From an uncultured Bacteroidales bacterium (GTDB lineage: Bacteria; Bacteroidota; Bacteroidia; Bacteroidales; P3): 64,000 nt of DNA. The stretch is taken from the NCBI GenBank assembly GCA_900316515.1, contig ONDE01000011.1, forward strand, positions 31,684-95,683. Reading direction: 5' to 3'. Positions within the stretch are counted from its first letter, which is position 1. Each line of letters opens with the position of its first letter. Under the pieces are notes generated by a model, which did not search any database, was not told the DNA's origin, and worked only from the letters and a program-made list of their open reading frames with translations. The position numbers and the translations under genes are program-made. Shown piece by piece: positions 1-7,698 of the stretch.

Positions 1-443
1 GCGGCATCAAAGACTATGCCCTCTGCTTGCGCGAGGTGGAATGTTTCCTGCCGTATGTCGACAACTGGGCCACCTGCGACGGCCTGCGGCCGCGCTGCTT
101 TGCCAAACATACCGATGACGTGCTGACGCACGTGCAGCGGTGGCTCAGAGCGGAGCATGAGTACACCGTGCGCTTCGGCATCGGCGTACTCGAGGCTTTC
201 TTCCTCGACGAGGCCTTCAGACCAGAGCAACTGCAATGGGTCGCCAATATCCACCGCGAAGAGTATTATATAAGAATGATGCAGGCGTGGTATTTTGCCA
301 CCGCCCTCGCCAAGCAGTGGGACACTGCCCTACCCCTTGTCCCTGATCTTACCGATTGGGTGCGTCGCAAGACCATACAGAAAGCCTGCGAAAGCTACCG
401 CGTCAGCGATGAGCACAAGACTCTGCTCCGCAGCATGAAATAA
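1..443 (+). CDS. DNA alkylation repair protein, AlkD-like (C-terminal part)
   Basis: The reading frame is open from the window edge, so the N-terminus lies outside. The visible 147 residues end in the pattern typical of AlkD-type HEAT-repeat DNA glycosylases: an EYYIRMMQAWYFATALAKQW helix, then a segment on the theme of W(V/T)xxKxIQKAxES(Y/R)R near the C-terminus. The family excises alkylated bases such as 3- and 7-methylpurines. Catalytic residues of the central repeats cannot all be judged from this fragment. A GC-rich hairpin follows immediately, suggesting it is the last gene of its transcript. The family call is fairly secure; activity is inferred. Confidence 0.75.
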   Translation, partial: GIKDYALCLREVECFLPYVDNWATCDGLRPRCFAKHTDDVLTHVQRWLRAEHEYTVRFGIGVLEAFFLDEAFRPEQLQWVANIHREEYYIRMMQAWYFATALAKQWDTALPLVPDLTDWVRRKTIQKACESYRVSDEHKTLLRSMK

Positions 444-447
444 ACAA

Positions 448-470
448 GGGGCCGCGCTTCGCACGGCCCC
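448..470. terminator. Hairpin between convergent genes
   Basis: GGGGCCG and CGGCCCC form a 7-bp GC stem around a 9-nt loop, followed by an AT-rich stretch without a clean T run. It lies between the convergent AlkD-like gene and hutH and could end either transcript. Confidence 0.6.
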
Positions 471-505
471 AAATTATTAATTCTAAATTTTTAATTCTTA
501 ATTCA

Positions 506-2002
506 TCACAGCGCCATCTCCTGCAGGAACTTCACACTGCTGTGGATGTGCTTGTACATGATCTGGTCAATGTCCACGAAGTTGACCGACTTGCGGTAGT
601 CGGCAACCATCTTCTCTATCTTCGTACTGCTCTTGAGGCCTTCCTGGTGACGGAAGTCGAGAGCTTGGGCCGCGTTGAAGAGCTCGATGGCGAGCACGCG
701 CTCGGTGTTCTCGCATACGCGATAGCACTTGGTGGCACCGTTGCCTCCCATGCTCACCAGGTCTTCCTGATTCTGGCTGCTGGGGATGCTGTCGACGCTG
801 GAGGGCGTGCAGAGCTGCTTGCTCTGGCTTACGATGGCGGCTGCGGTATACTGCGGAATCATGAAGCCACTGTTGAGGCCAGGCTTGGCAACGAGGAAGC
901 TAGGCAGGCCACGCTTGGCATCGATGAGCTGGTAGGTACGGCGTTCGCTGATGGCTCCGAGTTCGGCAACAGCGATGGCCAGGAAGTCGAGCACCATAGC
1001 GAGCGGCTCGCCGTGGAAGTGACCGCCACTGATGACCATATCCTCGTCGGGCAGCACAATGGGGTTGTCGGTAGTGGAATTAATCTCTGTCTCGACAACC
1101 GAAGCCACATAGCGGATGGTGTCCTTGGCGGCACCGTGCACCTGCGGGGCGCAACGGAAACTGTAGGGATCCTGTACATGCTCTTTGTGACGCTTGATAA
1201 GCTCACTGTCTTCCAGCCAGCAGCGCACAGCAGCGGCAGTCTCGAGCTGACCTTGGTGCGGACGCACCATGTGGAGGCACTCGTAGAACGGCTCGATGCG
1301 GCCGTCGAAAGCGTCGAGGCTGAGGCTGAGTACCATGTCGGCCTGACGGCTGAGGCGCATGGCCTTCAGCAGGCTCCACACAGCGTAGCTGCTCATGAAC
1401 TGGGTGCCGTTAAGAAGGGCAAGGCCTTCCTTGCTCTGCAGCTCGATGGGCTGCCAGCCCTTGGCGGCATAGACCTCCTTGACATCGCAACGGCGGCCTT
1501 TCCAATATACGTCGCCAAGGCCAAGGATGGCAGGAAGCATGAGGTTGGCCAGAGGACAGAGGTCGCCGCTGGCGCCGAGCGAACCCTGCTGGTAGACCAC
1601 AGGAAGCACGTCCTCATTGTAGCAGTCTATCAGGCGCTGCACAGTCTGCAACTGGGCTCCACTGTAGCCAAAGCAGAAATTCTGGGCTTTGAGCAGAAGC
1701 ATTAGACGAACCACCTCGGCAGGCACCTCGTCGCCCACACCGCAGGCATGGCTCATGACAAGATTCTTCTGCAGCTGGCTGAGCTGCTCCTTGCTGATAC
1801 TGATGTTGCACAGCGAGCCGAAGCCAGTGGTGACACCGTATATGGGAACCTTCTGGGTTTCCATCTTCTGGTTGAGATAGTTGCGGCATTTCTCGATGCG
1901 GCGCTTGGCCTCGTCGCTCAAGGCGAGGGTCATCTTTTTATCAACAATCTCTTGTATCTTGGCAAGAGTGAGTTTCTCTTCGGGATTGAAATAGTGAGTC
2001 AT
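506..2002 (-). CDS. hutH: Histidine ammonia-lyase
   Basis: 498 aa, normal for the family. It deaminates L-histidine to urocanate, the first step of histidine breakdown. The Ala-Ser-Gly triad that cyclises to the MIO cofactor is at residues 144-146 (SLGASGDLCPLAN). The catalytic-loop Tyr is in YGVTTGFG at 55-62. A Ser-His pair (MSHACGVG, 83-90) occupies the substrate-selectivity site and favours histidine over tyrosine or phenylalanine. No other hut genes (hutU, hutI, ftcD) are adjacent. The start at 2002 gives a normal N-terminus. Upstream lies a pair of inverted simple repeats. Confidence 0.9.
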   Translation of the reverse strand: MTHYFNPEEKLTLAKIQEIVDKKMTLALSDEAKRRIEKCRNYLNQKMETQKVPIYGVTTGFGSLCNISISKEQLSQLQKNLVMSHACGVGDEVPAEVVRLMLLLKAQNFCFGYSGAQLQTVQRLIDCYNEDVLPVVYQQGSLGASGDLCPLANLMLPAILGLGDVYWKGRRCDVKEVYAAKGWQPIELQSKEGLALLNGTQFMSSYAVWSLLKAMRLSRQADMVLSLSLDAFDGRIEPFYECLHMVRPHQGQLETAAAVRCWLEDSELIKRHKEHVQDPYSFRCAPQVHGAAKDTIRYVASVVETEINSTTDNPIVLPDEDMVISGGHFHGEPLAMVLDFLAIAVAELGAISERRTYQLIDAKRGLPSFLVAKPGLNSGFMIPQYTAAAIVSQSKQLCTPSSVDSIPSSQNQEDLVSMGGNGATKCYRVCENTERVLAIELFNAAQALDFRHQEGLKSSTKIEKMVADYRKSVNFVDIDQIMYKHIHSSVKFLQEMAL

Positions 2003-2027
2003 TTATGTAATGGTTAGAGGTTAATGG

Positions 2028-2095
2028 TTAATGGTTAAAGAGGCTGACGCAACCGATTGCAAACAGTTCACTGCGTAAACTTCTTTAACCATTAA
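2028..2095. repeat. Inverted pair of TTAACC-type simple repeats
   Basis: TTAATGGTTAAAGA at 2028-2041 is perfectly complementary to TCTTTAACCATTAA at 2082-2095. Both sit in longer runs of the same hexamer-like repeat (2011-2041 and 2082-2112). The 40-nt loop has no gene. It separates hutH from the zinc-ribbon gene and could act as a transcript-end hairpin. Confidence 0.8.
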
Positions 2096-2112
2096 TCCTT
2101 AAACATTAAACT

Positions 2113-2937
2113 TTATTTCTCCAGTTGGGCCTTGGCTTTGGCGGCGATGTCGTCGTCGACGAGAATGCGGCCGCAGTTCTCGCAGACGATGACTTTCTTG
2201 TGCATTTTGATTTCCATCTGGCGCTGCGGGGGGATGTGGCTGTAGCAGCCGCCGCACGAGTCACGGTCGATGGTAACCACGGCCAGGCCGTTGCGGGCAG
2301 CGCCACGGATGCGCTTGTAGCCCACCAGGTAACGCTCGTCGATGAACTGCTCCTGCTCCTTCGATTTCTTAAGCAGACGCTGCTCATCCTTCTCGGTCTC
2401 AGCGATGATAGAAGTAAGTTCTTCACGCTTGGCCTCGAGGTCTTTCTCGCGGTTGGCAAGCAGTTGCTTGGCGGCATCAATGTGCTGTTTCAACTCGCTG
2501 ATCTTGGCTTTACCCTCTTTGTTCTTGCGCTCGCAGAGCTGAATTTCGAGCTGCTGGAACTCTACCTCTTTGTTCAGCGACTCAAACTCGCGGTTGTTGC
2601 GCACATTGTCCTGCTGCTTCTGATATTTCTTTATCTGCTCCTCGTGCTCCGAAATCTCGGCGGTGCGTGCCTTGTTAGCGGCCTCGGTAGCCTTGATGTC
2701 GGCGCTGAAGTTCTCGATACGGGTGTTCAGACCGGCAATTTCGTCCTCGAGGTCTTGCACAGCCTGCGGCAACTCGCCACGGATAATTTGAATCTTGTCA
2801 ATCTCGCTGTCGACGCTTTGCAGAGTGTAAAGGGCCACAAGGCGCTTTTCGACGGCCAGGTCGACCTCGTTACGGATGATTACGGGTGCTTCCTGCGCTT
2901 CGGTTGCGGCTTTTTTAGTGCTGACTTTCTTTGCCAT
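2113..2937 (-). CDS. C4-type zinc ribbon coiled-coil protein
   Basis: 274 aa. An N-terminal low-complexity stretch rich in Lys and Ala is followed by a long predicted coiled coil (about residues 25-205). The C-terminus has a zinc ribbon with two CxxC knuckles (CGGC and CENC, roughly 30 residues apart). This is the zf-RING_7 architecture; no enzymatic function is established for the bacterial family, and nucleic-acid or protein binding is only presumed. The gene lies 27 bp downstream of the Nif3-like gene on the same strand. I know this pairing as common in Bacteroidota, so co-transcription is likely. Confidence 0.8.
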   Translation of the reverse strand: MAKKVSTKKAATEAQEAPVIIRNEVDLAVEKRLVALYTLQSVDSEIDKIQIIRGELPQAVQDLEDEIAGLNTRIENFSADIKATEAANKARTAEISEHEEQIKKYQKQQDNVRNNREFESLNKEVEFQQLEIQLCERKNKEGKAKISELKQHIDAAKQLLANREKDLEAKREELTSIIAETEKDEQRLLKKSKEQEQFIDERYLVGYKRIRGAARNGLAVVTIDRDSCGGCYSHIPPQRQMEIKMHKKVIVCENCGRILVDDDIAAKAKAQLEK

Positions 2938-2964
2938 ATTATTATATATATTTATGTTTTACAA

Positions 2965-3750
2965 TCAGATATACTTCACGACACCCTGCTGGGTCTCGGA
3001 AATTCGGCATGCAAAATTACTAAATTTTTCCAATATGGCGCGGAAAATTATTTCTTTGGCAAACTGCTCGCTCTCATAGTGCCCAATGTCGGCCAGCACC
3101 ATGCGGCCGTCGGTGCGCTGGAAGTCATGGTACTTGAGGTCGGCAGTGAGGTAGATATCCGCCTTGGCAACCTTGGCATCGCCTATAAACTCTGAGCCAC
3201 TGCCACCACAGATAGCCACACGGCGCAAGCGTTTCTTAGGTTCATGTTCCGAGCAGCGCACCACAGGCAGTCCCAACACCGCCTTGACACGCTGCAAGAA
3301 GATATCGCACTCCTCGTCACACGACAACTCGCCAACCATGCCGGCGCCAATGTTGTCGTCAGTGTCGAACGGCTTCAGGATGCGTGTGTTCCGCAGTCCC
3401 AACTTCTCGCCGAGGATGCCGTTCACACCCCACGGCAGGTTATCAAGATTCGTATGTGCCGCATAAACGCTTATACCATTCTGTATCAACCGCATGGTCA
3501 TGCGACCGGTCTCTGTGGCATCGGTGAGCCGCTTTACTCCGGTGAAGATGAACGGATGGTGTGTCACCACAAGACTCAAGCCGAGTTCTACGGCCTCGTC
3601 GACAACCGCCGGGGTGAGGTCAAGTGCCACAAGGGTTCCTTTATACTCGCTTTTCGAATCGCCTAGCAGGAAACCCGCATTGTCATAATTCTCCTGATAT
3701 TCAGGATGGAACGTACTGTTCAGATAGTCTATTACTTCTCTTGTTACCAT
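2965..3750 (-). CDS. Nif3-like dinuclear metal-binding protein
   Basis: 261 aa from the ATG at 3750. Family features are the early NYDNAGFLLGD block, VVTHHPFIFTG (paired His metal ligands), the YAAHTNLDN motif, and a C-terminal DIGHYESEQF block with the last His and Glu ligands. The proteins form hexameric toroids with a two-metal site. The biochemical role is unsettled; GTP cyclohydrolase 1 type 2 annotations are not proven. An upstream in-frame extension to 3783 exists but runs through the promoter, so the shorter start is preferred. The zinc-ribbon gene follows on the same strand. Confidence 0.85.
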   Translation of the reverse strand: MVTREVIDYLNSTFHPEYQENYDNAGFLLGDSKSEYKGTLVALDLTPAVVDEAVELGLSLVVTHHPFIFTGVKRLTDATETGRMTMRLIQNGISVYAAHTNLDNLPWGVNGILGEKLGLRNTRILKPFDTDDNIGAGMVGELSCDEECDIFLQRVKAVLGLPVVRCSEHEPKKRLRRVAICGGSGSEFIGDAKVAKADIYLTADLKYHDFQRTDGRMVLADIGHYESEQFAKEIIFRAILEKFSNFACRISETQQGVVKYI

Positions 3751-3752
3751 GC

Positions 3753-3760
3753 TGCAAAAA
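3753..3760 (-). promoter_or_regulatory. Bacteroidota -7 promoter element for the Nif3-like gene
   Basis: On the minus strand the sequence reads TATTTTTG, matching TAnnTTTG. Its last base is only 3 nt before the ATG at 3750, so transcription would start at or within the start codon and the mRNA may be leaderless. Confidence 0.55.
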
Positions 3761-3944
3761 TACACAAAAATTTCAAACCACACGAAACAATGCTACAAAA
3801 ATGACACACCTCCACCCTTCTACCGGTCGTTCCGGGCTTGCGATGCTTGTTCTCCCGACGTTTCTCATGGAGAAACTCCCCGACAATGTCAACCAGTATA
3901 TAGTTCCCTTATATTGTCATGGTTTACATTTTTTTTACATACAG

Positions 3945-3976
3945 TGTAGTTTTTTTTCAATTTCATGCGTTATTAT
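3945..3976 (+). promoter_or_regulatory. ECF-type promoter, copy 1
   Basis: TGTAGTTTTT (3945-3954), 13 nt, then CGTTATTATA starting at 3968. Two further copies with the same 13-nt gap occur at 6067 and 6921. The block lies directly before the GTG start (3981) of an ECF sigma gene, which suggests autoregulation. Confidence 0.7.
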
Positions 3977-3980
3977 ACTT

Positions 3981-4457
3981 GTGAAGCCACAGGATCCGTT
4001 TGAAGCTTTGCTGCACCACTACCGCGGTCTGCTGTTCACTCTCTGCAGTCGATTCAGACATAGAGGGATGGACATCGACGACCTATTGCAGGAGGCAACC
4101 ATCGCCTTGTGGCGCAACCGCGAGCGCCTACTGGCTCTGGGCAGCGTGCAGCAAGCAGCCCTGACCTGGAAGGTGGCACGCAACGCGGTGATTGACGCGC
4201 TGCGGCGGACAGAGGATGCCGACGCGCTGCCCGAGGGATACGATGAGCGAGACGAGGACCGTAGCCTGATGCACGAGCTACACGAAGCCATAGGTCGCCT
4301 GGAAGAACCCGACCGCACGATAGTACGGATGCAACTCGAGGGCTATAGCTACGAGGAGATAGGCAAGCAGTTGGAGATGACAGAGAAGAACGTGAGCGTG
4401 AGGCTGGTGCGGGCAAAAGAGAGACTGAGGAAAGCGATGGTGGCTAGTGGGGAGTGA
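3981..4457 (+). CDS. ECF RNA polymerase sigma factor, cassette A
   Basis: 158 aa from GTG at 3981. Region 2 begins with FEALLHHYRGLLFTLCSRF and contains DIDDLLQEATIALW. Region 4 is the helix-turn-helix around LEEPDRTIVRMQLEGYSYEEIGKQL, followed by VSVRLVRAKERLRK. No in-frame ATG lies early enough to keep region 2, so the GTG start is needed. The paralogue at 6956 has exactly the same length and also starts GTG-AAG. The frame is open further upstream, but that part has no similarity to sigma factors. The following small membrane protein is the likely anti-sigma factor. Confidence 0.88.
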   Translation: MKPQDPFEALLHHYRGLLFTLCSRFRHRGMDIDDLLQEATIALWRNRERLLALGSVQQAALTWKVARNAVIDALRRTEDADALPEGYDERDEDRSLMHELHEAIGRLEEPDRTIVRMQLEGYSYEEIGKQLEMTEKNVSVRLVRAKERLRKAMVASGE

Positions 4458-4514
4458 TTGGTGATTAGTGATGTGTGAATTGTGAATTGAAAATTAAGAT
4501 AATAAAACAATAAC

Positions 4515-4775
4515 ATGGACGACAAACGTTTTGACGCATTGTGGCAGAGGGCCGAAGCCGAGAGTTACGCCTCGCGGCTGGCGGCCGAATACCCTGCCTG
4601 GCGCACACGCCGCCGTAGAACAGCAGGCATCATGTCTGCCATGGTGCTGGCCATAGCCGTGGCAGCACCGTTGGTGTACCACCCTCGCCCCTCGGTACAC
4701 ATCTATTGCAACAACCCGGCTATCAGCGACAATCACTGGACCGAGATGGCCGATGCGCTATTGATGGAGGCGTGA
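4515..4775 (+). CDS. Small single-TM protein, candidate anti-sigma factor, cassette A
   Basis: 86 aa. A cytoplasmic-looking N-terminal segment ends in the basic motif YPAWRTRRRR, a single transmembrane helix follows (about residues 37-55), and a short external tail carries CNNPAISDNHW. Position directly after an ECF sigma gene and topology fit an anti-sigma factor, but no recognised anti-sigma domain (ZAS, RskA) is present, so the role is inferred. The paralogue at 7429 keeps the YPAW-RRRR block, the helix and the Cys-Asn...His-Trp tail. The gap to the sigma gene is 57 bp here, whereas in the second cassette the genes overlap. Confidence 0.7.
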   Translation: MDDKRFDALWQRAEAESYASRLAAEYPAWRTRRRRTAGIMSAMVLAIAVAAPLVYHPRPSVHIYCNNPAISDNHWTEMADALLMEA

Positions 4776-4807
4776 TGAAAGTTGATAGTTGAAAGATGAA
4801 AATTGAA

Positions 4808-5224
4808 ATGAAACGATTGTTAATTTTATTAATGGTGCCACTGATGTTGATGGTGGCCTGCGCGCCGGAACCCGACGAGGGAAGCCTCTATCACCGCTAT
4901 GCCGACCGCAAGGGTCTCACGGTGGCCGAAGTCGACGGCTTCAGCCTGAACGACAGTGTGATGGTCGACGTGGTGATGCTGCAAGCCGAGAGCGACGAAG
5001 AGTGGCAAAGGCTCTGCGATGAGTTTGATATCCGTGGAGAAGAAGGTACTCTGAGCTGGCTAGGTGAAACCGACAATCCCTCGATTCGCACCGAATGGGA
5101 CGGCAGCACCGTGATGCGCGTCATCGCCTCGCATTCGCGCCGCACTATTGGCCTCTACCGCATCGACAACGAGGTTCAATACGACGCCTTGATCGACTAC
5201 CAACTCAACAAAATTAAAAAATAA
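4808..5224 (+). CDS. Small lipoprotein, cassette A
   Basis: 138 aa from MKRLL; an ATG four codons upstream lies in a repeat-like leader and is less likely. The signal peptide ends in lipobox LMVAC with Cys18. The mature protein has a DUF4252-like look: VDGFSLNDSVMVDVVMLQAESDEEWQRL, then a Tyr-Arg-Ile-Asp-rich C-terminal strand and a final Tyr-Gln-Leu helix. It is a clear paralogue of the protein at 7695 (same MKRLL start, same YRIDxExQYxALxDYQLxxIK end). I do not recognise the family with confidence. It probably sits in the outer membrane or periplasm and may be the signal sensed or controlled by the sigma/anti-sigma pair. Confidence 0.75.
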   Translation: MKRLLILLMVPLMLMVACAPEPDEGSLYHRYADRKGLTVAEVDGFSLNDSVMVDVVMLQAESDEEWQRLCDEFDIRGEEGTLSWLGETDNPSIRTEWDGSTVMRVIASHSRRTIGLYRIDNEVQYDALIDYQLNKIKK

Positions 5225-5242
5225 ATATTTTAGATTAATACT

Positions 5243-6049
5243 ATGAAAGCCATATATAGATTTGCCTTAATGCTTACGGTTCTTGCATTCACCTTCGCCG
5301 CCTGCGAGAAACCCGACGATCCTATCAACGGCGACAATGGAAACATCACAGCAAAAGAACGCGAAATCATCTACTCGGTAGGCAACAACGAGAGCCACCG
5401 TACCCTCACAGCCGAGGCCGAGTGGGATGCCATGCTGGAACTGTTTTGCAACCATGCACTCGCTGGCGAAGAAGTAACCTTCTACAACACCAGCCAAACC
5501 ACCTACCTGCATAGCAACGCCAAGGAAAACAGGACCATCAATACTACCGACCGCAATGAAATCAAGGCCTGGATGAAAGCCATGGAAAAAGAAGGACGCA
5601 CCGTCCGAATCACCTACGACGACAACACCGGCACATGGCACGGCGAAGCCTATGCCACAGCACCGACCGAAAGCACCTCCGATATCCTCATAGGCACATG
5701 GCACTTCAAATGCATGGTGGTGACCCATGTGGGTACCGACGGCAACCTGATAGGCAGCGACCTGTACGAACCTGATGCCGGCGGCGGCACAATGTACTAC
5801 ACCTTCACCGACGACGGCACCGTTACGATGACCATGCACGGCATCGATGGCACCACAGCCACCGACAGCAGCACCTGGACCCTCTCGGCCGATGGCGTGC
5901 TTTGCAGCGAACTGATGCCCAACGGCGGCTGCTGGAACGTCAACTGGGCTACTCCCAGCACCATGATCATCTCGCGCTCCGACATTGGCACCGAGAATGG
6001 CGACATCCACTATCAGCTGCAGTTCGAAGCAGTTACCGATGCCAAATAA
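5243..6049 (+). CDS. Two-domain lipoprotein, cassette A
   Basis: 268 aa with a lipoprotein signal (lipobox FAAC, Cys21). Residues about 36-142 form a domain shared with the protein at 8131: EREIIYSVGNN...TAEAEWDAMLELFCNHA..EEVTFYN...EIKAWMKAMEKEGRTVRITYDD..GTWHGEAYATAP. The C-terminal part (about 148-268) begins IGTWHFKCM and looks like the lipocalin-like beta-barrel domain common in Bacteroidales lipoproteins. In the second cassette the same N-terminal domain is fused to a different C-terminal domain. The gene is 18 bp after the previous one. Function unknown. Confidence 0.75.
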   Translation: MKAIYRFALMLTVLAFTFAACEKPDDPINGDNGNITAKEREIIYSVGNNESHRTLTAEAEWDAMLELFCNHALAGEEVTFYNTSQTTYLHSNAKENRTINTTDRNEIKAWMKAMEKEGRTVRITYDDNTGTWHGEAYATAPTESTSDILIGTWHFKCMVVTHVGTDGNLIGSDLYEPDAGGGTMYYTFTDDGTVTMTMHGIDGTTATDSSTWTLSADGVLCSELMPNGGCWNVNWATPSTMIISRSDIGTENGDIHYQLQFEAVTDAK

Positions 6050-6066
6050 CTTTTTTCTCACCCCTC

Positions 6067-6099
6067 TGTAGTTTTTCAGCATTTCGATACGTTCTTATT
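6067..6099 (+). promoter_or_regulatory. ECF-type promoter, copy 2
   Basis: TGTAGTTTTT (6067-6076), 13 nt, then CGTTCTTATT starting at 6090. Same elements and spacing as copies 1 and 3. It precedes the lipoprotein gene at 6151, leaving a leader of about 50 nt, and so marks that gene as a probable regulon member. Confidence 0.65.
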
Positions 6100-6150
6100 A
6101 GCGAAAACAACAAAACAAACAATAACAAACAAATTAAACATTATTCAATC

Positions 6151-6702
6151 ATGAAGAAAAACATTCTCGTAATCGCTGCTGCCCTGGTGCTCAGCTTGAC
6201 TGCCTGCCAGAAAGAAGACATCATCACCCCCGGCACCAACGTGACCCCCGGTAACGGTGGCAACAACGCCGCCAAGGTGCAGACCACCTCTGACCTGCAC
6301 AACACCGACTGGACCTACAGCGTGACCTACTTCGAGTTCCTCAACAACCTCGGCATCGACACCACCTGCATGCAGGGCATGGATGACGAGACCATGACCT
6401 TCGGCCTGAACTTCGACGGTACCTACGCCCACTTCTCCTTCCCCGACAATGTCATGGCTTTCGGTGGCGACGAGGGCTTGCTGGAGCAAATCTACGGCGT
6501 CAGCTATGAGTACAGCTACGACGGTGCCACCCATACCGGTTACCTCGACGGCGTTGCCGACGACGAGAACGACAACCCCGGCCAGCTGCAGTTCACCTAC
6601 GACGATGCCACCGACATCATCACCTTCAATCTGGCAATGTTCTACCCCGAGGACAGCACCGCCGTCTCTCTCACCCTCAACTTCGCCCGCAACAACGAAT
6701 AA
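6151..6702 (+). CDS. Lipoprotein, probable ECF regulon member
   Basis: 183 aa from ATG at 6151, with a signal peptide and lipobox SLTAC (Cys19). The mature protein starts with a Gly/Asn-rich linker, then a single beta-rich domain that begins LHNTDWTYSVTYFEF and ends SLTLNFARNNE, a layout seen in lipocalin-like Bacteroidales lipoproteins. The frame is open upstream but the extension crosses the promoter. It has its own ECF-type promoter and a strong terminator, so it seems a separate transcription unit between the two cassettes. No paralogue in cassette B. Function unknown. Confidence 0.75.
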   Translation: MKKNILVIAAALVLSLTACQKEDIITPGTNVTPGNGGNNAAKVQTTSDLHNTDWTYSVTYFEFLNNLGIDTTCMQGMDDETMTFGLNFDGTYAHFSFPDNVMAFGGDEGLLEQIYGVSYEYSYDGATHTGYLDGVADDENDNPGQLQFTYDDATDIITFNLAMFYPEDSTAVSLTLNFARNNE

Positions 6703-6755
6703 TACCGCAATGGCGAATTAAGCGAATTGCACTAAGCTACGCAATACATAATTGC

Positions 6756-6808
6756 AAACGAATTACTCGAATAGCCAGTCCGGCGAATTCGAGTAATTCG
6801 TTTTTTTT
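6756..6808 (+). terminator. Terminator built from the ATTCGAGTAATTCG repeat
   Basis: AAACGAATTACTCGAAT (6756-6772) and ATTCGAGTAATTCGTTT (6787-6803) are perfectly complementary over 17 bp with a 14-nt loop, and the right arm runs into eight T. Its right arm matches the half-repeats scattered at 28.5-29.0 kb and 41.8 kb. Confidence 0.85.
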
Positions 6809-6920
6809 ATCCTCCCGCCTCCGGCGTAATCCATTAATCCGGTTAATCTCTGCGCTCCGCGCAATTCACTATAATTAAAGTTCTTACTCCAACTCACCGT
6901 AAAACTTTTTTTTAGTCGTC

Positions 6921-6953
6921 TGTAATTTTTCGCTCTCGATATACGTTATTATA
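6921..6953 (+). promoter_or_regulatory. ECF-type promoter, copy 3
   Basis: TGTAATTTTT (6921-6930), 13 nt, then CGTTATTATA starting at 6944. It lies directly before the GTG (6956) of the second ECF sigma gene, with the same geometry as copy 1. Confidence 0.7.
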
Positions 6954-6955
6954 GT

Positions 6956-7432
6956 GTGAAGGACACAGAAACGTTCAGTGAGTTGATGCTCCGCTACCGC
7001 GGTTTGCTCTTCTCGGTCTGCCGCCGCTACAGAAGTGCCGGCCTGGAGTTCGACGACCTGCTGCAAGAGACAACGCTGACACTGTGGAACCTTCGCGAAC
7101 AGCTCTTTAGCATAACACTAGCCCCGAAGCAGGCCGTCTGGATATGGCGCGTAGCACGCAGCACCTGCATCGACCTGCAACGCAAAAGGGATGGCAATCA
7201 CACACCGCTGCCCGACGACTACGACGCCCCCGCCGAAGACACCACGCTGCACGACACCCTCCACGAACTGATAGCCCAACTGCCCGAACCCGACCGCACC
7301 ATAGTGACCATGCACCTCGAGGGCTACGAATACAAAGAGATTGGTCGCAAGACCGGATTGACAAAGAACCACGTAGGCATACGCCTGATGAGAATAAAAG
7401 AGAAACTGAAACAACAATGGGACACAATATGA
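6956..7432 (+). CDS. ECF RNA polymerase sigma factor, cassette B
   Basis: 158 aa from GTG, a paralogue of the sigma factor at 3981 with identical length. Region 2 carries LMLRYRGLLFSVCRRY and EFDDLLQETTLTLW; region 4 carries LPEPDRTIVTMHLEGYEYKEIGRK and a terminal basic RLMRIKEKLKQQW helix. The recognition helices differ in detail between copies (KNHVGIRLMRIKE versus KNVSVRLVRAKE), yet both genes sit behind near-identical promoters. Its TGA overlaps the ATG of the next gene by 4 bp, implying translational coupling. Confidence 0.88.
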   Translation: MKDTETFSELMLRYRGLLFSVCRRYRSAGLEFDDLLQETTLTLWNLREQLFSITLAPKQAVWIWRVARSTCIDLQRKRDGNHTPLPDDYDAPAEDTTLHDTLHELIAQLPEPDRTIVTMHLEGYEYKEIGRKTGLTKNHVGIRLMRIKEKLKQQWDTI

Positions 7433-7698
7433 CATTCGACAACATCTGGGAACTGGAGGAGCAGCAGGGCCTGCAGCAGCGTCTGCGGCAGGACTACCCC
7501 GCATGGCTGCGTCGGCGCCGCCAACGCCGCACAGCGCTGGCCAGTATTGCCGTACTGGTGGTGACCGGATTTTCAATTTTCAATTTTCAATTTTCAACTC
7601 ACAGAAAATATGACAATGTCGCCTGCAACCGCAGCGGCATCGCCGAAGACCACTGGGCCAAGGTCGCTTCTAACATCTTGACAATGGAGACATTATGA
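7429..7698 (+). CDS. Small single-TM protein, candidate anti-sigma factor, cassette B
   Basis: 89 aa from the ATG that overlaps the sigma stop (ATGA). Basic motif YPAWLRRRRQRR, one TM helix (about 35-52) and a tail with CNRSGIAEDHW. Compared with the cassette A protein it has an extra FSIFNFQFSTH stretch, encoded by a tandem octamer repeat, just after the membrane helix. The stop overlaps the ATG of the next lipoprotein gene by 4 bp. The anti-sigma role is inferred from position and topology only. Confidence 0.72.
   Translation: MTFDNIWELEEQQGLQQRLRQDYPAWLRRRRQRRTALASIAVLVVTGFSIFNFQFSTHRKYDNVACNRSGIAEDHWAKVASNILTMETL
7569..7597 (+). repeat. In-gene tandem ATTTTCAA repeat
   Basis: About 3.5 copies of the octamer ATTTTCAA lie within the coding sequence of the small TM protein. 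The same motif, as its complement TTGAAAAT, is a common intergenic filler here (4486, 40073, 43395). Confidence 0.8.

Noticed and set aside
542..1705. 387-aa open frame on the plus strand opposite hutH
   Set aside because: Shadow frame of a GC-rich gene; its translation has no recognisable family and hutH is unambiguous.
3624..3980. N-terminal extension of the first ECF sigma factor
   Set aside because: The extra 119 residues overlap the Nif3-like gene and cross the conserved ECF promoter, and the paralogue starts at the equivalent GTG.
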